Shown here: in pieces, positions 23,446-31,802 of the stretch
Numbering within the stretch: position 1 is the stretch's first letter
How the letters are laid out: each line of letters opens with the position of its first letter
Source: an uncultured Clostridia bacterium
Lineage (GTDB): Bacteria; Bacillota; Clostridia; Christensenellales; Borkfalkiaceae
Reading direction: 5' to 3'
Assembly: GCA_947589385.1 (NCBI GenBank)
Contig: CANPZW010000001.1
Span: 1-64,000, forward strand
DNA: 64,000 nucleotides
Translations under genes and position numbers: made by a program
Notes under the pieces: model-generated
Seen by the model: only the letters and a program-made list of their open reading frames with translations
What the model was told of the DNA's origin: nothing
Databases searched by the model: none

Positions 23446-24201
23446 ATGGACGAGTTCAATAATTTTAAAAAGGAAGAGCAGGCGCTTTTCGAGGATTTCA
23501 AACGCAAAATCAATATGCAGGCGGCGCAGGCGCAAATCAAAAAGCTTGAATACAACCTTTCGGACGTAACGTCGGGGCTTGCAGCGGTGAAAGCCGCGTG
23601 CAACGACGCCGCCACGCTCCGGCTCGGCGGCGTATGCGTGGCGCCCAGTTTCGTCAAATCATGCTCGGCGTTTCTGGGCAGCGCGCAAAAGCGTAAAAGT
23701 TCGCTAATCGCATGCATAAGCTATCCTAACGGCGGCGACACTACGGAGATAAAGGTTAAAGCCGTAAAACAGGCGATAAAGGACGGCGCGGACGAAGTGG
23801 AGGTTACCGCCCCCATAGCTCAGGTGCGCGACGGAAATTTCCAATACGTCAAGCGCGAACTGAAAAAACTGCGCAAAGCTGTTAAAAACCGTTCTCTGCG
23901 CATTTCCGCGGAATGTTCCCTTCTTTCCAAAAACGATTTGATAAGGCTTTGCCTGATTGCCGCCGACTGCCGCGTCAATTCCGTTAAAACAGCTTCGGAA
24001 AGCTGGGGGGACGACGGAAAGACCATAGCCGAAATCCGTTCTGCGGTCAAGGATAAATGCACCATAAAAGCGGAGGGGGTTTCCAGCGTGACCGAGCTTT
24101 CCGCAGCCATAGACATGGGCGCGGTAGTGGTAGGCAGCAAAAACGCCCCCGCCGTGGCGCGGTATATTCTCGCCGCCGCCAAAAACGAAGCTTTGGCATA
24201 A
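23446..24201 (+). CDS. deoC: Deoxyribose-phosphate aldolase, divergent
   Basis: The 251-residue TIM-barrel aldolase should cleave deoxyribose 5-phosphate to glyceraldehyde 3-phosphate and acetaldehyde. The Schiff-base lysine is in SVKTASES (normally VKTSTGF) and the second lysine in TIKAEGVSS (normally KAAGG). The aspartate of the proton relay is replaced by glutamate (DEVEVTAP instead of DEIDMV), so this is a divergent subgroup. Family membership is clear, but the substrate may differ. GGGAG about ten bases upstream supports the ATG at 23446 rather than the TTG at 23437. Confidence 0.8.
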   Translation: MDEFNNFKKEEQALFEDFKRKINMQAAQAQIKKLEYNLSDVTSGLAAVKAACNDAATLRLGGVCVAPSFVKSCSAFLGSAQKRKSSLIACISYPNGGDTTEIKVKAVKQAIKDGADEVEVTAPIAQVRDGNFQYVKRELKKLRKAVKNRSLRISAECSLLSKNDLIRLCLIAADCRVNSVKTASESWGDDGKTIAEIRSAVKDKCTIKAEGVSSVTELSAAIDMGAVVVGSKNAPAVARYILAAAKNEALA

Positions 24202-24501
24202 AGGCGTTCCCGACGGCTTTAAATACGTTACATTTAAACGCAACCGTATAACATAATACTGAAAACAAATTCTCTTCGGCAGAGAGTGAATATTTTGCGG
24301 CGGGCGCGGACAATCCGCGCCCGCCGCTTTCAGCTTTTCGCGCCGATTTTGCCGTCTGCCGCTTTCAGCTTTTCGCGCCGTTTTGCCCGTCCGAAGCCTT
24401 TCCGCGTATTTGTGCGCTTTCCCCGCCCGAACGCGTTTCAACTTATTTGTTATCGGTAAAATATAATTTCGACAATTTGTCAAAAAGGCTCATATTTTGT
24501 G
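24202..24501. other. Non-coding stretch with palindrome and repeat before glnA
   Basis: No gene is supported here. The stretch contains a perfect palindrome at 24297-24327 (GCGGCGGGCGCGGA and complement), which can end deoC transcription, and two exact copies of a 23-bp unit starting GCCGCTTTCAGC at 24323-24345 and 24358-24380. The first copy begins inside the palindrome. Confidence 0.6.
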
Positions 24502-24530
24502 TTGACTTAACAAACCGCTTATGATATAAT
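24502..24530 (+). promoter_or_regulatory. glnA promoter
   Basis: TTGACT (24502-24507), 17 bases, TATAAT (24525-24530). No GlnR-type inverted repeat is obvious across it. Confidence 0.75.
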
Positions 24531-24567
24531 CAATTAGCCTAAAAATAAAACGATAAGGGTGGAGAAA

Positions 24568-26010
24568 ATGTTCAACAGCGTAAAGGAAATTTTAGATTTT
24601 TGTAAAGAAAAAGGCATAAAGATGATCGATTTCAAGATGATTGACATCGACGGCAGATGGCATCACCTGTCCATACCCGTAACAAGGTTCAACGAGGACA
24701 CGATGAAGTACGGTATCGGTTTCGACGGTTCTAACTACGGTTTTGCACCCGTGGAAAAAAGCGATATGGTGTTTATTCCCATTCTTGAATCGGCGGTGGT
24801 TGACCCGTTTGCCGAAATTCCCACTTTGACTATGTCGGGCGACGTGAGGATTATCGACGAAAACAATTCGCGCGAAAATCCCCGTTTCGACCAATATCCC
24901 CGCAACGTGGCAATCGCCGCAGAGGAATACATGCGCAAAACGGGCATTGCCGACAGAATGATAATCGGACCCGAATTTGAATTTTATCTTTTCGACCATG
25001 TTTCGTTCTGCAACGACCGCAACAAGGCTATGGTACATATCGACGCATGGGAAGCGGATTGGAACACGGGCGACGACGAATCGCAGAACAGCGGCTATCA
25101 TACCTCTCACGAGGGCGGCTACCATGCATGCAAGCCGCAGGACGTAACCTACGATATGCGTAGCCGTATGTGCATGATGCTCGAAGATTGGGGCGTCAAG
25201 GTCAAGTATCATCATCACGAGGTCGGCGGTCCGGGACAGGTTGAAATAGAAGTCGAACTCGACGACATGACAAAGATGGCGGACAACACAATGATTGTGA
25301 AGTACGTCGTTAAGAACCAGGCGATAGCGGAGGGCATGACCGCAACCTTTATGCCTAAACCCATTTTAAATGAGGCGGGCAGCGGTATGCACGTGCATAT
25401 GCTGCTTTTGAAAGACGGTAAGCCCATTTTCTACGACGCCGAAGGTTATTCTCACCTCAGCGAAACGGCGCACTATTTCATGGGCGGTCTTTTGAAGCAC
25501 GCCGCAAGCCTTTGCGCTTTCACCAATCCTTCCACTAACTCATATAAGAGACTTGTACCCGGTTTCGAAGCGCCCGTAACGATAGGCTATGCAACCGCAA
25601 ACCGCAGTTCGGTAATCCGTATTCCCGCTTATGCGAAATCGCCCGATAAAAAGCGTTTCGAACTCCGCAACCCCGACGCAACCTGCAACCCTTATTACGC
25701 GTACGCCGCGATTTTGATGGCAGGTCTCGACGGTATTAAAAATAAAATCGACCCCCATAAGAACGGCTGGGGTCCTTTCGACCAAAACCTTTTCGAATTG
25801 AGCGACAAGGACAAGAAGAAAATCCAACAGCTTCCCGTTTCGCTCGGTGACGCGCTTACCGCGCTTGAAAAGGACCACGCATATCTGACCTGCGACGGCG
25901 TATTCCCCGAAAGGCTTATTAAAATCTGGATTGAGAAGAAGCGCAAGGAGCTTGAAGAGCTCGGCAAGATTCCCACTCCCGCGGAATTTAAGCTTTATTT
26001 CGACCTTTAA
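24568..26010 (+). CDS. glnA: Glutamine synthetase, type I
   Basis: The 480-residue enzyme joins ammonium to glutamate with ATP. The N-terminal beta-grasp domain (MIDFKMIDIDGRWHHLSIP) and the catalytic domain (GPEFEFYLFD, GPGQVEIEV, NEAGSGMHVHM, NPSTNSYKRLVPGFEAP, RFELRNPDATCNPY) are typical. Near the adenylylation loop the sequence is NLFELSDKD, so the modifiable tyrosine (NLYDLPPEE in enterics) is phenylalanine and the enzyme cannot be adenylylated there. An extra segment near residues 145-170 (HIDAWEADWN) is an insertion relative to the Bacillus form. GGTGGAG just upstream supports the ATG at 24568. A GTG nine bases earlier is less likely. Confidence 0.96.
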   Translation: MFNSVKEILDFCKEKGIKMIDFKMIDIDGRWHHLSIPVTRFNEDTMKYGIGFDGSNYGFAPVEKSDMVFIPILESAVVDPFAEIPTLTMSGDVRIIDENNSRENPRFDQYPRNVAIAAEEYMRKTGIADRMIIGPEFEFYLFDHVSFCNDRNKAMVHIDAWEADWNTGDDESQNSGYHTSHEGGYHACKPQDVTYDMRSRMCMMLEDWGVKVKYHHHEVGGPGQVEIEVELDDMTKMADNTMIVKYVVKNQAIAEGMTATFMPKPILNEAGSGMHVHMLLLKDGKPIFYDAEGYSHLSETAHYFMGGLLKHAASLCAFTNPSTNSYKRLVPGFEAPVTIGYATANRSSVIRIPAYAKSPDKKRFELRNPDATCNPYYAYAAILMAGLDGIKNKIDPHKNGWGPFDQNLFELSDKDKKKIQQLPVSLGDALTALEKDHAYLTCDGVFPERLIKIWIEKKRKELEELGKIPTPAEFKLYFDL

Positions 26011-26026
26011 TTCAAAATTCTATATA

Positions 26027-26056
26027 AAAGCGGTCCGGCTCAGCCGGACCGCTTTT
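26027..26056 (+). terminator. Intrinsic terminator after glnA
   Basis: GCGGTCCGGCT and its complement with a two-base centre, flanked by AAAA and TTTT, so it can work for both glnA and the convergent helicase gene. Confidence 0.85.
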
Positions 26057-26109
26057 GACTATATATTATGTGCCGATTTTTTTATGTCGGCTTTTTTGTG
26101 CCGACGGGA

Positions 26110-27324
26110 TTATCTCAGAATGATAAGCCGCCTGCGGGCGCGGGTAATAGCCGTGTAAAGCCAGCGGTTTCTGTCCTCTTTAAAGGCGTAGCTTTCGTCG
26201 AAAACCACCACGTCGTCAAATTCCGAGCCCTGCGCCTTATGGCAGGATATGCAATAGCCGTATTCGAAGCGGTTTAAGGTGAACGCCCCTACGGGTTCGC
26301 CGTTTTCGTCAGATTTTTCGAAGTAATCACCGCGCTTATAGCGGTAATTCCCGTCGATGAAAATTCCCGCGTCGAAGGGCAGCGCTTCGGGGCAAAATTC
26401 ATTAAGAAAATCGGGTTTGAACTGCATAAACCCTATCGCCTTGTCCATGTCGTAAAAAACGTCGTGCGCCGTGCCTATTATGCCGTTTACAAGGTTGAAT
26501 TTCAGTTCGCCGTCAATAAAAGTTTCCCAATTATTTTGAGTGCATATAAGTTTGTCGCCCGTCTGTGGCAAAGTTCCCAAAGAGCGGTAAGCGCGCACTT
26601 CGTCGTTTATCTGCGTGCGGGTTTTGTTTATGCCGCAGATTATCTGGTCTGCGTTCAAAAGCGAATTTTTACGCCGTTCCCCCGTGAAATTCCGCTTTGA
26701 CATAACGGCTACGCTGTTTCCGTATCTGCCGTAAGGTATATATCCGCCCGAACGCGCAATCTCCGAAAGCCTTATTATGGGGTTGTCAAGTTGCTGCCGC
26801 ACTATGGCGGTGAGGGTATAGTCGGGCGATTTCAGGCAGTTGCAAAGCCCTTCTACGGGCGGAAGTTGCGCTGTGTCACCGCAGAGCAGAAGTTTCACTC
26901 CAAAGCCCGCAAGGTCGTCTATGATTTCGTCCGAAACCATCGAAGCCTCGTCCAGCACGATAAGTTTTATGGCTTTGTCTATATTTTCTCTCCGCCTGAA
27001 TGAAAGCCTTTCGACCGTAATTTTTTTGCCGTTCAGTTCAACCGTCTCCTCGACGGTAATCGACTGGTAAATCAATTTGTGTAAGGTGGTGGCGGCAATC
27101 CCCGAGCGTATAAGCACGGTAGCGGCTTTACCCGTTGGGGTGACAAAGGCGGCGCTTTCATCGGGAACAAGCCCCAGCGCTTCGGTTACGGCGTGTCTTA
27201 ACAGTGTGGTTTTGCCCGTGCCCGCATAGCCCGCAAGTACGAAAATTTGTTTAGTTGACTTAAAGTACCAGTTTTCTATAAGTTTTTCCGCTTCGAGCTG
27301 GTCGGATGAAAGGCTGTAATCCAT
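26110..27324 (-). CDS. Short RecD/Dda-like SF1B helicase
   Basis: The 404-residue DNA helicase has Walker A AGYAGTGKTT (about 31-40), motif Ia VTPTGKAA, Walker B VLDEASMV, motif III LCGDTAQLPP and the C-terminal UvrD_C_2 block with SCHKAQGSEFDDVV and YTAITRARRRL. It lacks the long N-terminal region of RecD2 and is the size of phage T4 Dda, so it probably acts as a stand-alone 5-prime to 3-prime helicase. The ATG at 27324 is chosen because a TTGCAA-N18-TATAAT promoter puts +1 on it. The frame stays open further upstream into the pgi gene, but that extension has no conserved sequence. Confidence 0.9.
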   Translation of the reverse strand: MDYSLSSDQLEAEKLIENWYFKSTKQIFVLAGYAGTGKTTLLRHAVTEALGLVPDESAAFVTPTGKAATVLIRSGIAATTLHKLIYQSITVEETVELNGKKITVERLSFRRRENIDKAIKLIVLDEASMVSDEIIDDLAGFGVKLLLCGDTAQLPPVEGLCNCLKSPDYTLTAIVRQQLDNPIIRLSEIARSGGYIPYGRYGNSVAVMSKRNFTGERRKNSLLNADQIICGINKTRTQINDEVRAYRSLGTLPQTGDKLICTQNNWETFIDGELKFNLVNGIIGTAHDVFYDMDKAIGFMQFKPDFLNEFCPEALPFDAGIFIDGNYRYKRGDYFEKSDENGEPVGAFTLNRFEYGYCISCHKAQGSEFDDVVVFDESYAFKEDRNRWLYTAITRARRRLIILR

Positions 27325-27330
27325 ATATGA

Positions 27331-27360
27331 ATTATATCTTATAAACGTTAGTTTTTGCAA
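27331..27360 (-). promoter_or_regulatory. Helicase promoter, leaderless arrangement
   Basis: Minus-strand TTGCAA (27360-27355), 18 bases, TATAAT (27336-27331), then six bases and the ATG at 27324. No ribosome binding site fits in the space. Confidence 0.7.
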
Positions 27361-27418
27361 GCGAAAGACAGGTCGGTCGGAAAATTTTGCTTGCGGTTTT
27401 TTTTGTTTCAAATGACTA

Positions 27419-27447
27419 TTGACTAAACAGGGGATTTGGTTTATAAT
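27419..27447 (+). promoter_or_regulatory. pgi promoter
   Basis: TTGACT (27419-27424), 17 bases, TATAAT (27442-27447). GGAGGAG stands five bases ahead of the pgi ATG. Confidence 0.8.
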
Positions 27448-27492
27448 TATATTCGGTAAATATTTCCAATATCGAAATTCGGAGGAGTCAAA

Positions 27493-28929
27493 ATGGCATA
27501 TAAGACCAAGGAATGGCGCAACGCAATGCGCGTCACTGTCGATTATAATTATATGATGTCCAAATCGCTGGGCGATAAGGGTATAACGGACGCGGAGCTT
27601 CGGGCATTGAAGGACAGGGCGCAACGGGCGTTTGAATACGTACAGAACAATCGCGGCAGGGACGAGCTGTATATGGGCTGGACGGAGCTGCCTTACAATC
27701 AGGAAGCGATAGTAAACGATATTCTTTCCACGGCGAAAGAGGTAAGAAAAAAATTCAAATATTTCGTCGTCCTCGGTATAGGCGGCAGCGCTCTCGGTCC
27801 TTCTATGGTATTCAACGCGCTAAAACACCTGCATTATAACGAGCTGTCCGCCAAACTCCGCGGCGGACCTAAATTCTATGTAGAGGACAACGTAGATCCC
27901 GTCAGAATGTCCGCGCTTCTGGATGTGATTGAACCGGAAAAAACTTGTTTCAACGTAATTTCGAAGTCGGGCGCGACAAGCGAAACAATGACGCAATTCC
28001 TTATAATTGCCGACGTCCTTGAAAAGAAAGGCGTGAACATCGCCGAAAATATGGTTTTCACTACCGACGCCTGCCGCGGCAATCTTATTAAAATCGACGA
28101 CAAATTCGGCGGAAAGATAAAAAAATATATTCTTCCGGACGGAGTAGGCGGCAGATTTTCCGAACTTTGTCCGGTAGGACTTCTGCCTGCGGCTGTTTTG
28201 GGTATCGATATCAAGGGTATGCTTGCGGGCGCGGCGTACATGGACGGACTTTGCAATAAGCCCGCGATAGCCAAAAATCCCGCCCTTGCATGCGCGGCGC
28301 TTCAATTTATAACCATGCGGCAGGGCAAAAATATCAACGTGCTTATGCCCTATTCGGATAATTTAAAGCTTATGGCGGATTGGTATTGCCAGCTGTGGGC
28401 GGAGTCAGTAGGCAAGGCGGTTGACTATGCAGGCAACACGGTAAACGCGGGCACGACCCCCGTAAAAAGCTTGGGCGTGACCGACCAACACTCGCAGGTC
28501 CAGCTATATATAGAAGGACCTTTCGACAAGGTGATAACCTTTATCTCGGTAGGCGAATACGCCGTCCGCATGCCCATCCCGCAGGGCTATGAGGATATTC
28601 CCGACGTAGGCTTTTTGGGCGGTCATACCATGCAAGAACTTATTCAAGCCGAGAACAAAGCCACCGCATATGCCCTTATGCGTGCGGGCAGGATGAATTA
28701 CACGATAAATTTGCCCGAAATCAACGCCTTTACGCTCGGACAGCTTATGTTCCTTTTCGAACTGCAAACGGCTTACGCCGGCGCAATGCTGAACGTAAAC
28801 ACTTTCAATCAGCCGGGCGTTGAAAACGGCAAAAAGGCGACATTCGCCCTTCTCGGCAAAAAAGGTTATGAAGGCACGAAGAGGGAAATAGACAGCGCAC
28901 CCCCTCTCGACGATAAATATATAGTCTGA
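27493..28929 (+). CDS. pgi: Glucose-6-phosphate isomerase
   Basis: The 478-residue enzyme interconverts glucose 6-phosphate and fructose 6-phosphate. It has the two SIS folds, with VVLGIGGSALGP in the first, the phosphate-binding ISKSGATSET, and the catalytic region LGVTDQHSQVQL. Size and order fit the bacterial Pgi. The GGAGGAG site and a consensus promoter support the start. It is divergent from the helicase gene. Confidence 0.96.
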   Translation: MAYKTKEWRNAMRVTVDYNYMMSKSLGDKGITDAELRALKDRAQRAFEYVQNNRGRDELYMGWTELPYNQEAIVNDILSTAKEVRKKFKYFVVLGIGGSALGPSMVFNALKHLHYNELSAKLRGGPKFYVEDNVDPVRMSALLDVIEPEKTCFNVISKSGATSETMTQFLIIADVLEKKGVNIAENMVFTTDACRGNLIKIDDKFGGKIKKYILPDGVGGRFSELCPVGLLPAAVLGIDIKGMLAGAAYMDGLCNKPAIAKNPALACAALQFITMRQGKNINVLMPYSDNLKLMADWYCQLWAESVGKAVDYAGNTVNAGTTPVKSLGVTDQHSQVQLYIEGPFDKVITFISVGEYAVRMPIPQGYEDIPDVGFLGGHTMQELIQAENKATAYALMRAGRMNYTINLPEINAFTLGQLMFLFELQTAYAGAMLNVNTFNQPGVENGKKATFALLGKKGYEGTKREIDSAPPLDDKYIV

Positions 28930-28991
28930 TAGGGTATTTTATAGTTTGATTGGGTATTTTTCGGCGCGCGCGTTCCGCGCGCGCCGAAAAA
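28920..28991. repeat. 20-bp tandem repeat and CG palindrome after pgi
   Basis: Two near-identical 20-bp units (TATAGTCTGATAGGGTATT and a variant) run from 28920 to 28960 and overlap the pgi stop. A palindrome CGGCGCGCGCG with a three-base loop and complement follows at 28962-28986, flanked by T on the left and A on the right, the wrong polarity for a plus-strand terminator. Confidence 0.55.
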
Positions 28992-28992
28992 A

Positions 28993-30030
28993 ATGTATAG
29001 AACAGAATACATTTTAGCAATTTTTATTATGACAGCTTTATACATTACTTTAATCGCCGTCTGCGGCGTAATAATACTCGTTTGCGCCCTGCTGTTTGCG
29101 GCGGCGTACATGGTAAACAAAAAGACTTTCGGCTCTCGGCACGACAAAAATCCGCTTTTGAAATACTACACTGCGGAAGATTTCGGTCTGAATGCCGTAC
29201 AGGTAGATATATCCTGCGTTAAAAACAAGCGTATTCGCGGGGTGATTTATAAAAAAGAGGGAGTTCCTTCCCAAAAAGATTTGCTTATCTTCTGCCACGG
29301 AATGGGTCCCGGGCATATCGCATATACCACCGAGATTGAGTATTTTTGCAATCTCGGCTACACCGTGCTTGCGCCCGACTATTACGGCTGCAATCTTTCG
29401 GACGGAAAGAACATAAAGGATATCGACAACGGCAAGAAAGCCGTAATTGCCGCGATATATTATGCGGAATTGAATTTGAAGTTCGATAAAATAGTTCTTG
29501 TCGGACACAGCTGGGGCGGACATTCTGCGCTCTGCGCCGCAAATGCGGTGGGCGCGCCCGTGTCGGCGGTCGTTTCCATATCCGCGCCCGACAGGTCAGA
29601 AAAGGTTATGCACGCCACGCTGAAAAAACATATGCCCAAATTCTTGGCGGACTTGCTGTATCCGTTTTTATGCGTGGTTTGCGGGGGCGAAAGTTCGGCT
29701 CGGGCGGCGGAGAACTGTTCCGCTAAGGTGCTTTTGATTCACGGCGAGTGCGACCCGCTTGTTTCCGTCGCAAATTCCGCTTACGGCGCGGCGCAGGGCG
29801 AAAATATAGAAAAATATCTCGCAAAGGGCAAGCGTCACAATCCATATAACACGGTAAACGCCGAAAATAAGCTTGCGGAGCTTGCCTCTAACCTTTCCGC
29901 ATATAAGCGAGGCGCCGTTCCCAAAAGCTTTTTTGCGGACTTCGATTTTGCAGCCGCAACCGAGGAAGACGCCGGAGTTATGGGCGAAATTGCCCGTTTT
30001 TTGGCGAGGAACGGGACTAAAATCGATTGA
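28993..30030 (+). CDS. Membrane-anchored alpha/beta hydrolase
   Basis: The 345-residue protein begins with two hydrophobic stretches (ILAIFIMTALYITLIAVCGVIILVCALLFAAAYM), then an alpha/beta-hydrolase domain. The oxyanion HG is in FCHGMGPGH, the nucleophile serine in VGHSWGGHS, the acid in HGECDPLVS and the histidine in KGKRHNPY. Esterase, lipase or peptidase activity on the outer or inner face cannot be specified. Neither candidate ATG (28993 or 29029) has a ribosome binding site, so the start is uncertain. It stands alone. Confidence 0.75.
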   Translation: MYRTEYILAIFIMTALYITLIAVCGVIILVCALLFAAAYMVNKKTFGSRHDKNPLLKYYTAEDFGLNAVQVDISCVKNKRIRGVIYKKEGVPSQKDLLIFCHGMGPGHIAYTTEIEYFCNLGYTVLAPDYYGCNLSDGKNIKDIDNGKKAVIAAIYYAELNLKFDKIVLVGHSWGGHSALCAANAVGAPVSAVVSISAPDRSEKVMHATLKKHMPKFLADLLYPFLCVVCGGESSARAAENCSAKVLLIHGECDPLVSVANSAYGAAQGENIEKYLAKGKRHNPYNTVNAENKLAELASNLSAYKRGAVPKSFFADFDFAAATEEDAGVMGEIARFLARNGTKID

Positions 30031-30144
30031 CAAATCGGCGGGTATGGTTTATACTCATAGCAAGTATGGCGCTTTAAGAGTCATGCAAATATTAAGCGGC
30101 TGTCCGCCGCATTATTGATTGAGTTAAAAGCTCGGTTTTTTAAG

Positions 30145-30163
30145 TTGATTACTTTATAATCAA
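30145..30163 (+). promoter_or_regulatory. -10 region within an inverted repeat, polyamine operon
   Basis: TTGATTA and TAATCAA form a perfect 7-bp inverted repeat around five bases. It contains TATAAT (30155-30160). The -35 match is poor, so this promoter may need an activator or be controlled by a factor that binds the repeat. Confidence 0.45.
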
Positions 30164-30320
30164 AGCCAAAAGGTCACTTGTGAAACGGTCAATAAGAGTA
30201 GTAAAAGTATTTGCTATATAGACTCTGCAAAAAGTCCAAACCACGAAAAATAAAATGGTAAAGGGGAAACCCGCAAAGCATTTTAAGACGACCTTTGACG
30301 GCCGTCTTTAATTTTACGTT
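30164..30320 (+). ncRNA. Structured leader of the polyamine operon, unassigned
   Basis: About 150 bases precede the speA start. AAAATG and CATTTT enclose an inner GGG-GAAA-CCC hairpin with purine-rich internal loops (30252-30284). AGAGT and ACTCT can pair further upstream. A last hairpin AAGACGACC/GGCCGTCTT (30285-30309) with one mismatch is followed by a T-rich run, shaped like a terminator. This layout suggests attenuation or a riboswitch, but the conserved cores of the classes I know do not match. Confidence 0.4.
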
Positions 30321-30340
30321 TTTAAGGATAACCTATAAGT

Positions 30341-31780
30341 ATGGATCAGACGAAAGCGCCCCTTTACGAAGCTTTGGAACGCTTCGGAAAACAGAGAGTA
30401 GTACCCTTTGACGTGCCCGGACACAAGCGCGGCAGGGGAAATCCCGAGCTTGTAAATCTTCTCGGGGAGAAGTGCGTATCCCTCGACGTTAATTCGATGA
30501 AACCTTTGGACGATTTGTGCCATCCTTCGTCGGTGATAAGGGAAGCGGAGGCGCTTGCCGCCGAAGCTTTCGGCGCCGCCAATTCTTTCTTTATGGTTGG
30601 CGGAACTACTTCGGCAGTGCAGAGCATGATTTTCTCCGTCTGTAAGGAGGGCGATAAAATCATCATGCCCCGCAACGTGCACAAAAGCGCAATTAACGCG
30701 CTTGTACTCTGCGGCGCTATCCCCGTTTACGTCAATCCCGAGGTGGAAACAAGGTTGGGAATCTCCCTCGGAATGGAGCCATCGAAACTTGAACAGGCGG
30801 TAAAGGACAACCCCGACGCCGTTGCCGTTCTCGTCAACAATCCCACATACTACGGTATTTGTTCTGATTTGCGCACGATAGTGAAAATCGCCCACAGCCG
30901 TGGAATGAAAGTGCTTGCGGACGAGGCGCACGGCACGCATTTTTCTTTCGGCGACGATTTGCCCGTTTCGGCTATGGAAGCGGGCGCGGACATGTCCGCC
31001 GTGTCTATGCATAAATCTGGCGGAAGCCTTACGCAAAGCTCGCTTTTGCTTTTGAACGATACGGTGAACGCCGATTACGTGCGCCAGATAATAAATCTTA
31101 CCCAAACTACCAGCGCAAGCTATCTTCTGATGTCCAGCCTCGACATAACCCGCCGCAATCTTGCCCTTCACGGCAAAACTTCGTTTAAAAAAGTTATCAA
31201 TATGGCAAGCTATGCGCGCGACGAAATAAATTCTTTGGGCGATTTTTACGCCTTCGGAAAGGAACTTATAAACGGTACGTCTGTATATGATTTCGACGTG
31301 ACCAAACTCGCCGTCTATACCCGCGATTTGGGGCTTGCGGGAATAGAGGTTTACGACATTCTGCGCGACGAATATGGAATACAGATTGAATTCGGAGATA
31401 TTTCAAACATGCTTGCGTATGTGTCCATAGGCGACAGGTATCAGGATATCGAGCGTCTGGTGGGCGCACTCGACGATATAAAAAGACTGTATAAGCGCGA
31501 TAAAACGGGTATGCTTTCCTCCGAATATCTATCTCCCAAGGTAGCGGTGCCGCCCCGCCGCGCATTCTATGCGGACAAGGCGTCCCTTCCTTTAAAGGAG
31601 ACGGAGGGCAAGATATGCACGGAGTTTGTCATGTGCTATCCGCCCGGTATTCCCATTCTCGCCCCGGGCGAACTGATTACAAAGGAGATTATAGAGTATA
31701 TCGAATACGCCAAGGCGAAAGGCTGTAACGTGCAGGGCACGGAAGATTTTTCCGTGGAAAGGATAAACGTACTTAAATAA
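30341..31780 (+). CDS. speA: Arginine decarboxylase, aminotransferase-fold type
   Basis: The 479-residue PLP enzyme of the Orn/Lys/Arg decarboxylase group I. The cofactor lysine is Lys225 in SMHKSGGSLTQSS. The N-terminal FDVPGHKRG, the substrate-pocket VVGGTTSA-like segment (MVGGTTSAVQ) and the C-terminal CYPPGIPILAPGE are diagnostic. Specificity for arginine rather than lysine or ornithine is inferred from the agmatine-using genes aguA and aguB in the same operon. AAGG lies about 12 bases before the ATG. speE follows after 22 bases. Confidence 0.9.
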   Translation: MDQTKAPLYEALERFGKQRVVPFDVPGHKRGRGNPELVNLLGEKCVSLDVNSMKPLDDLCHPSSVIREAEALAAEAFGAANSFFMVGGTTSAVQSMIFSVCKEGDKIIMPRNVHKSAINALVLCGAIPVYVNPEVETRLGISLGMEPSKLEQAVKDNPDAVAVLVNNPTYYGICSDLRTIVKIAHSRGMKVLADEAHGTHFSFGDDLPVSAMEAGADMSAVSMHKSGGSLTQSSLLLLNDTVNADYVRQIINLTQTTSASYLLMSSLDITRRNLALHGKTSFKKVINMASYARDEINSLGDFYAFGKELINGTSVYDFDVTKLAVYTRDLGLAGIEVYDILRDEYGIQIEFGDISNMLAYVSIGDRYQDIERLVGALDDIKRLYKRDKTGMLSSEYLSPKVAVPPRRAFYADKASLPLKETEGKICTEFVMCYPPGIPILAPGELITKEIIEYIEYAKAKGCNVQGTEDFSVERINVLK

Positions 31781-31802
31781 AATACAAGTCGAGGGATTTA
31801 TT

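Noticed and set aside
27325-27624. Upstream extension of the helicase frame by 100 codons
   Set aside because: It runs antisense through the pgi promoter and start, shows no conserved sequence, and a consensus promoter lies just before the ATG at 27324.
30164-30320. T-box, GEMM (c-di-GMP) or SAM riboswitch ahead of speA
   Set aside because: CCCGCAAAGC and GGGGAAACCC recall parts of these classes, but the full conserved cores and helix order are missing.
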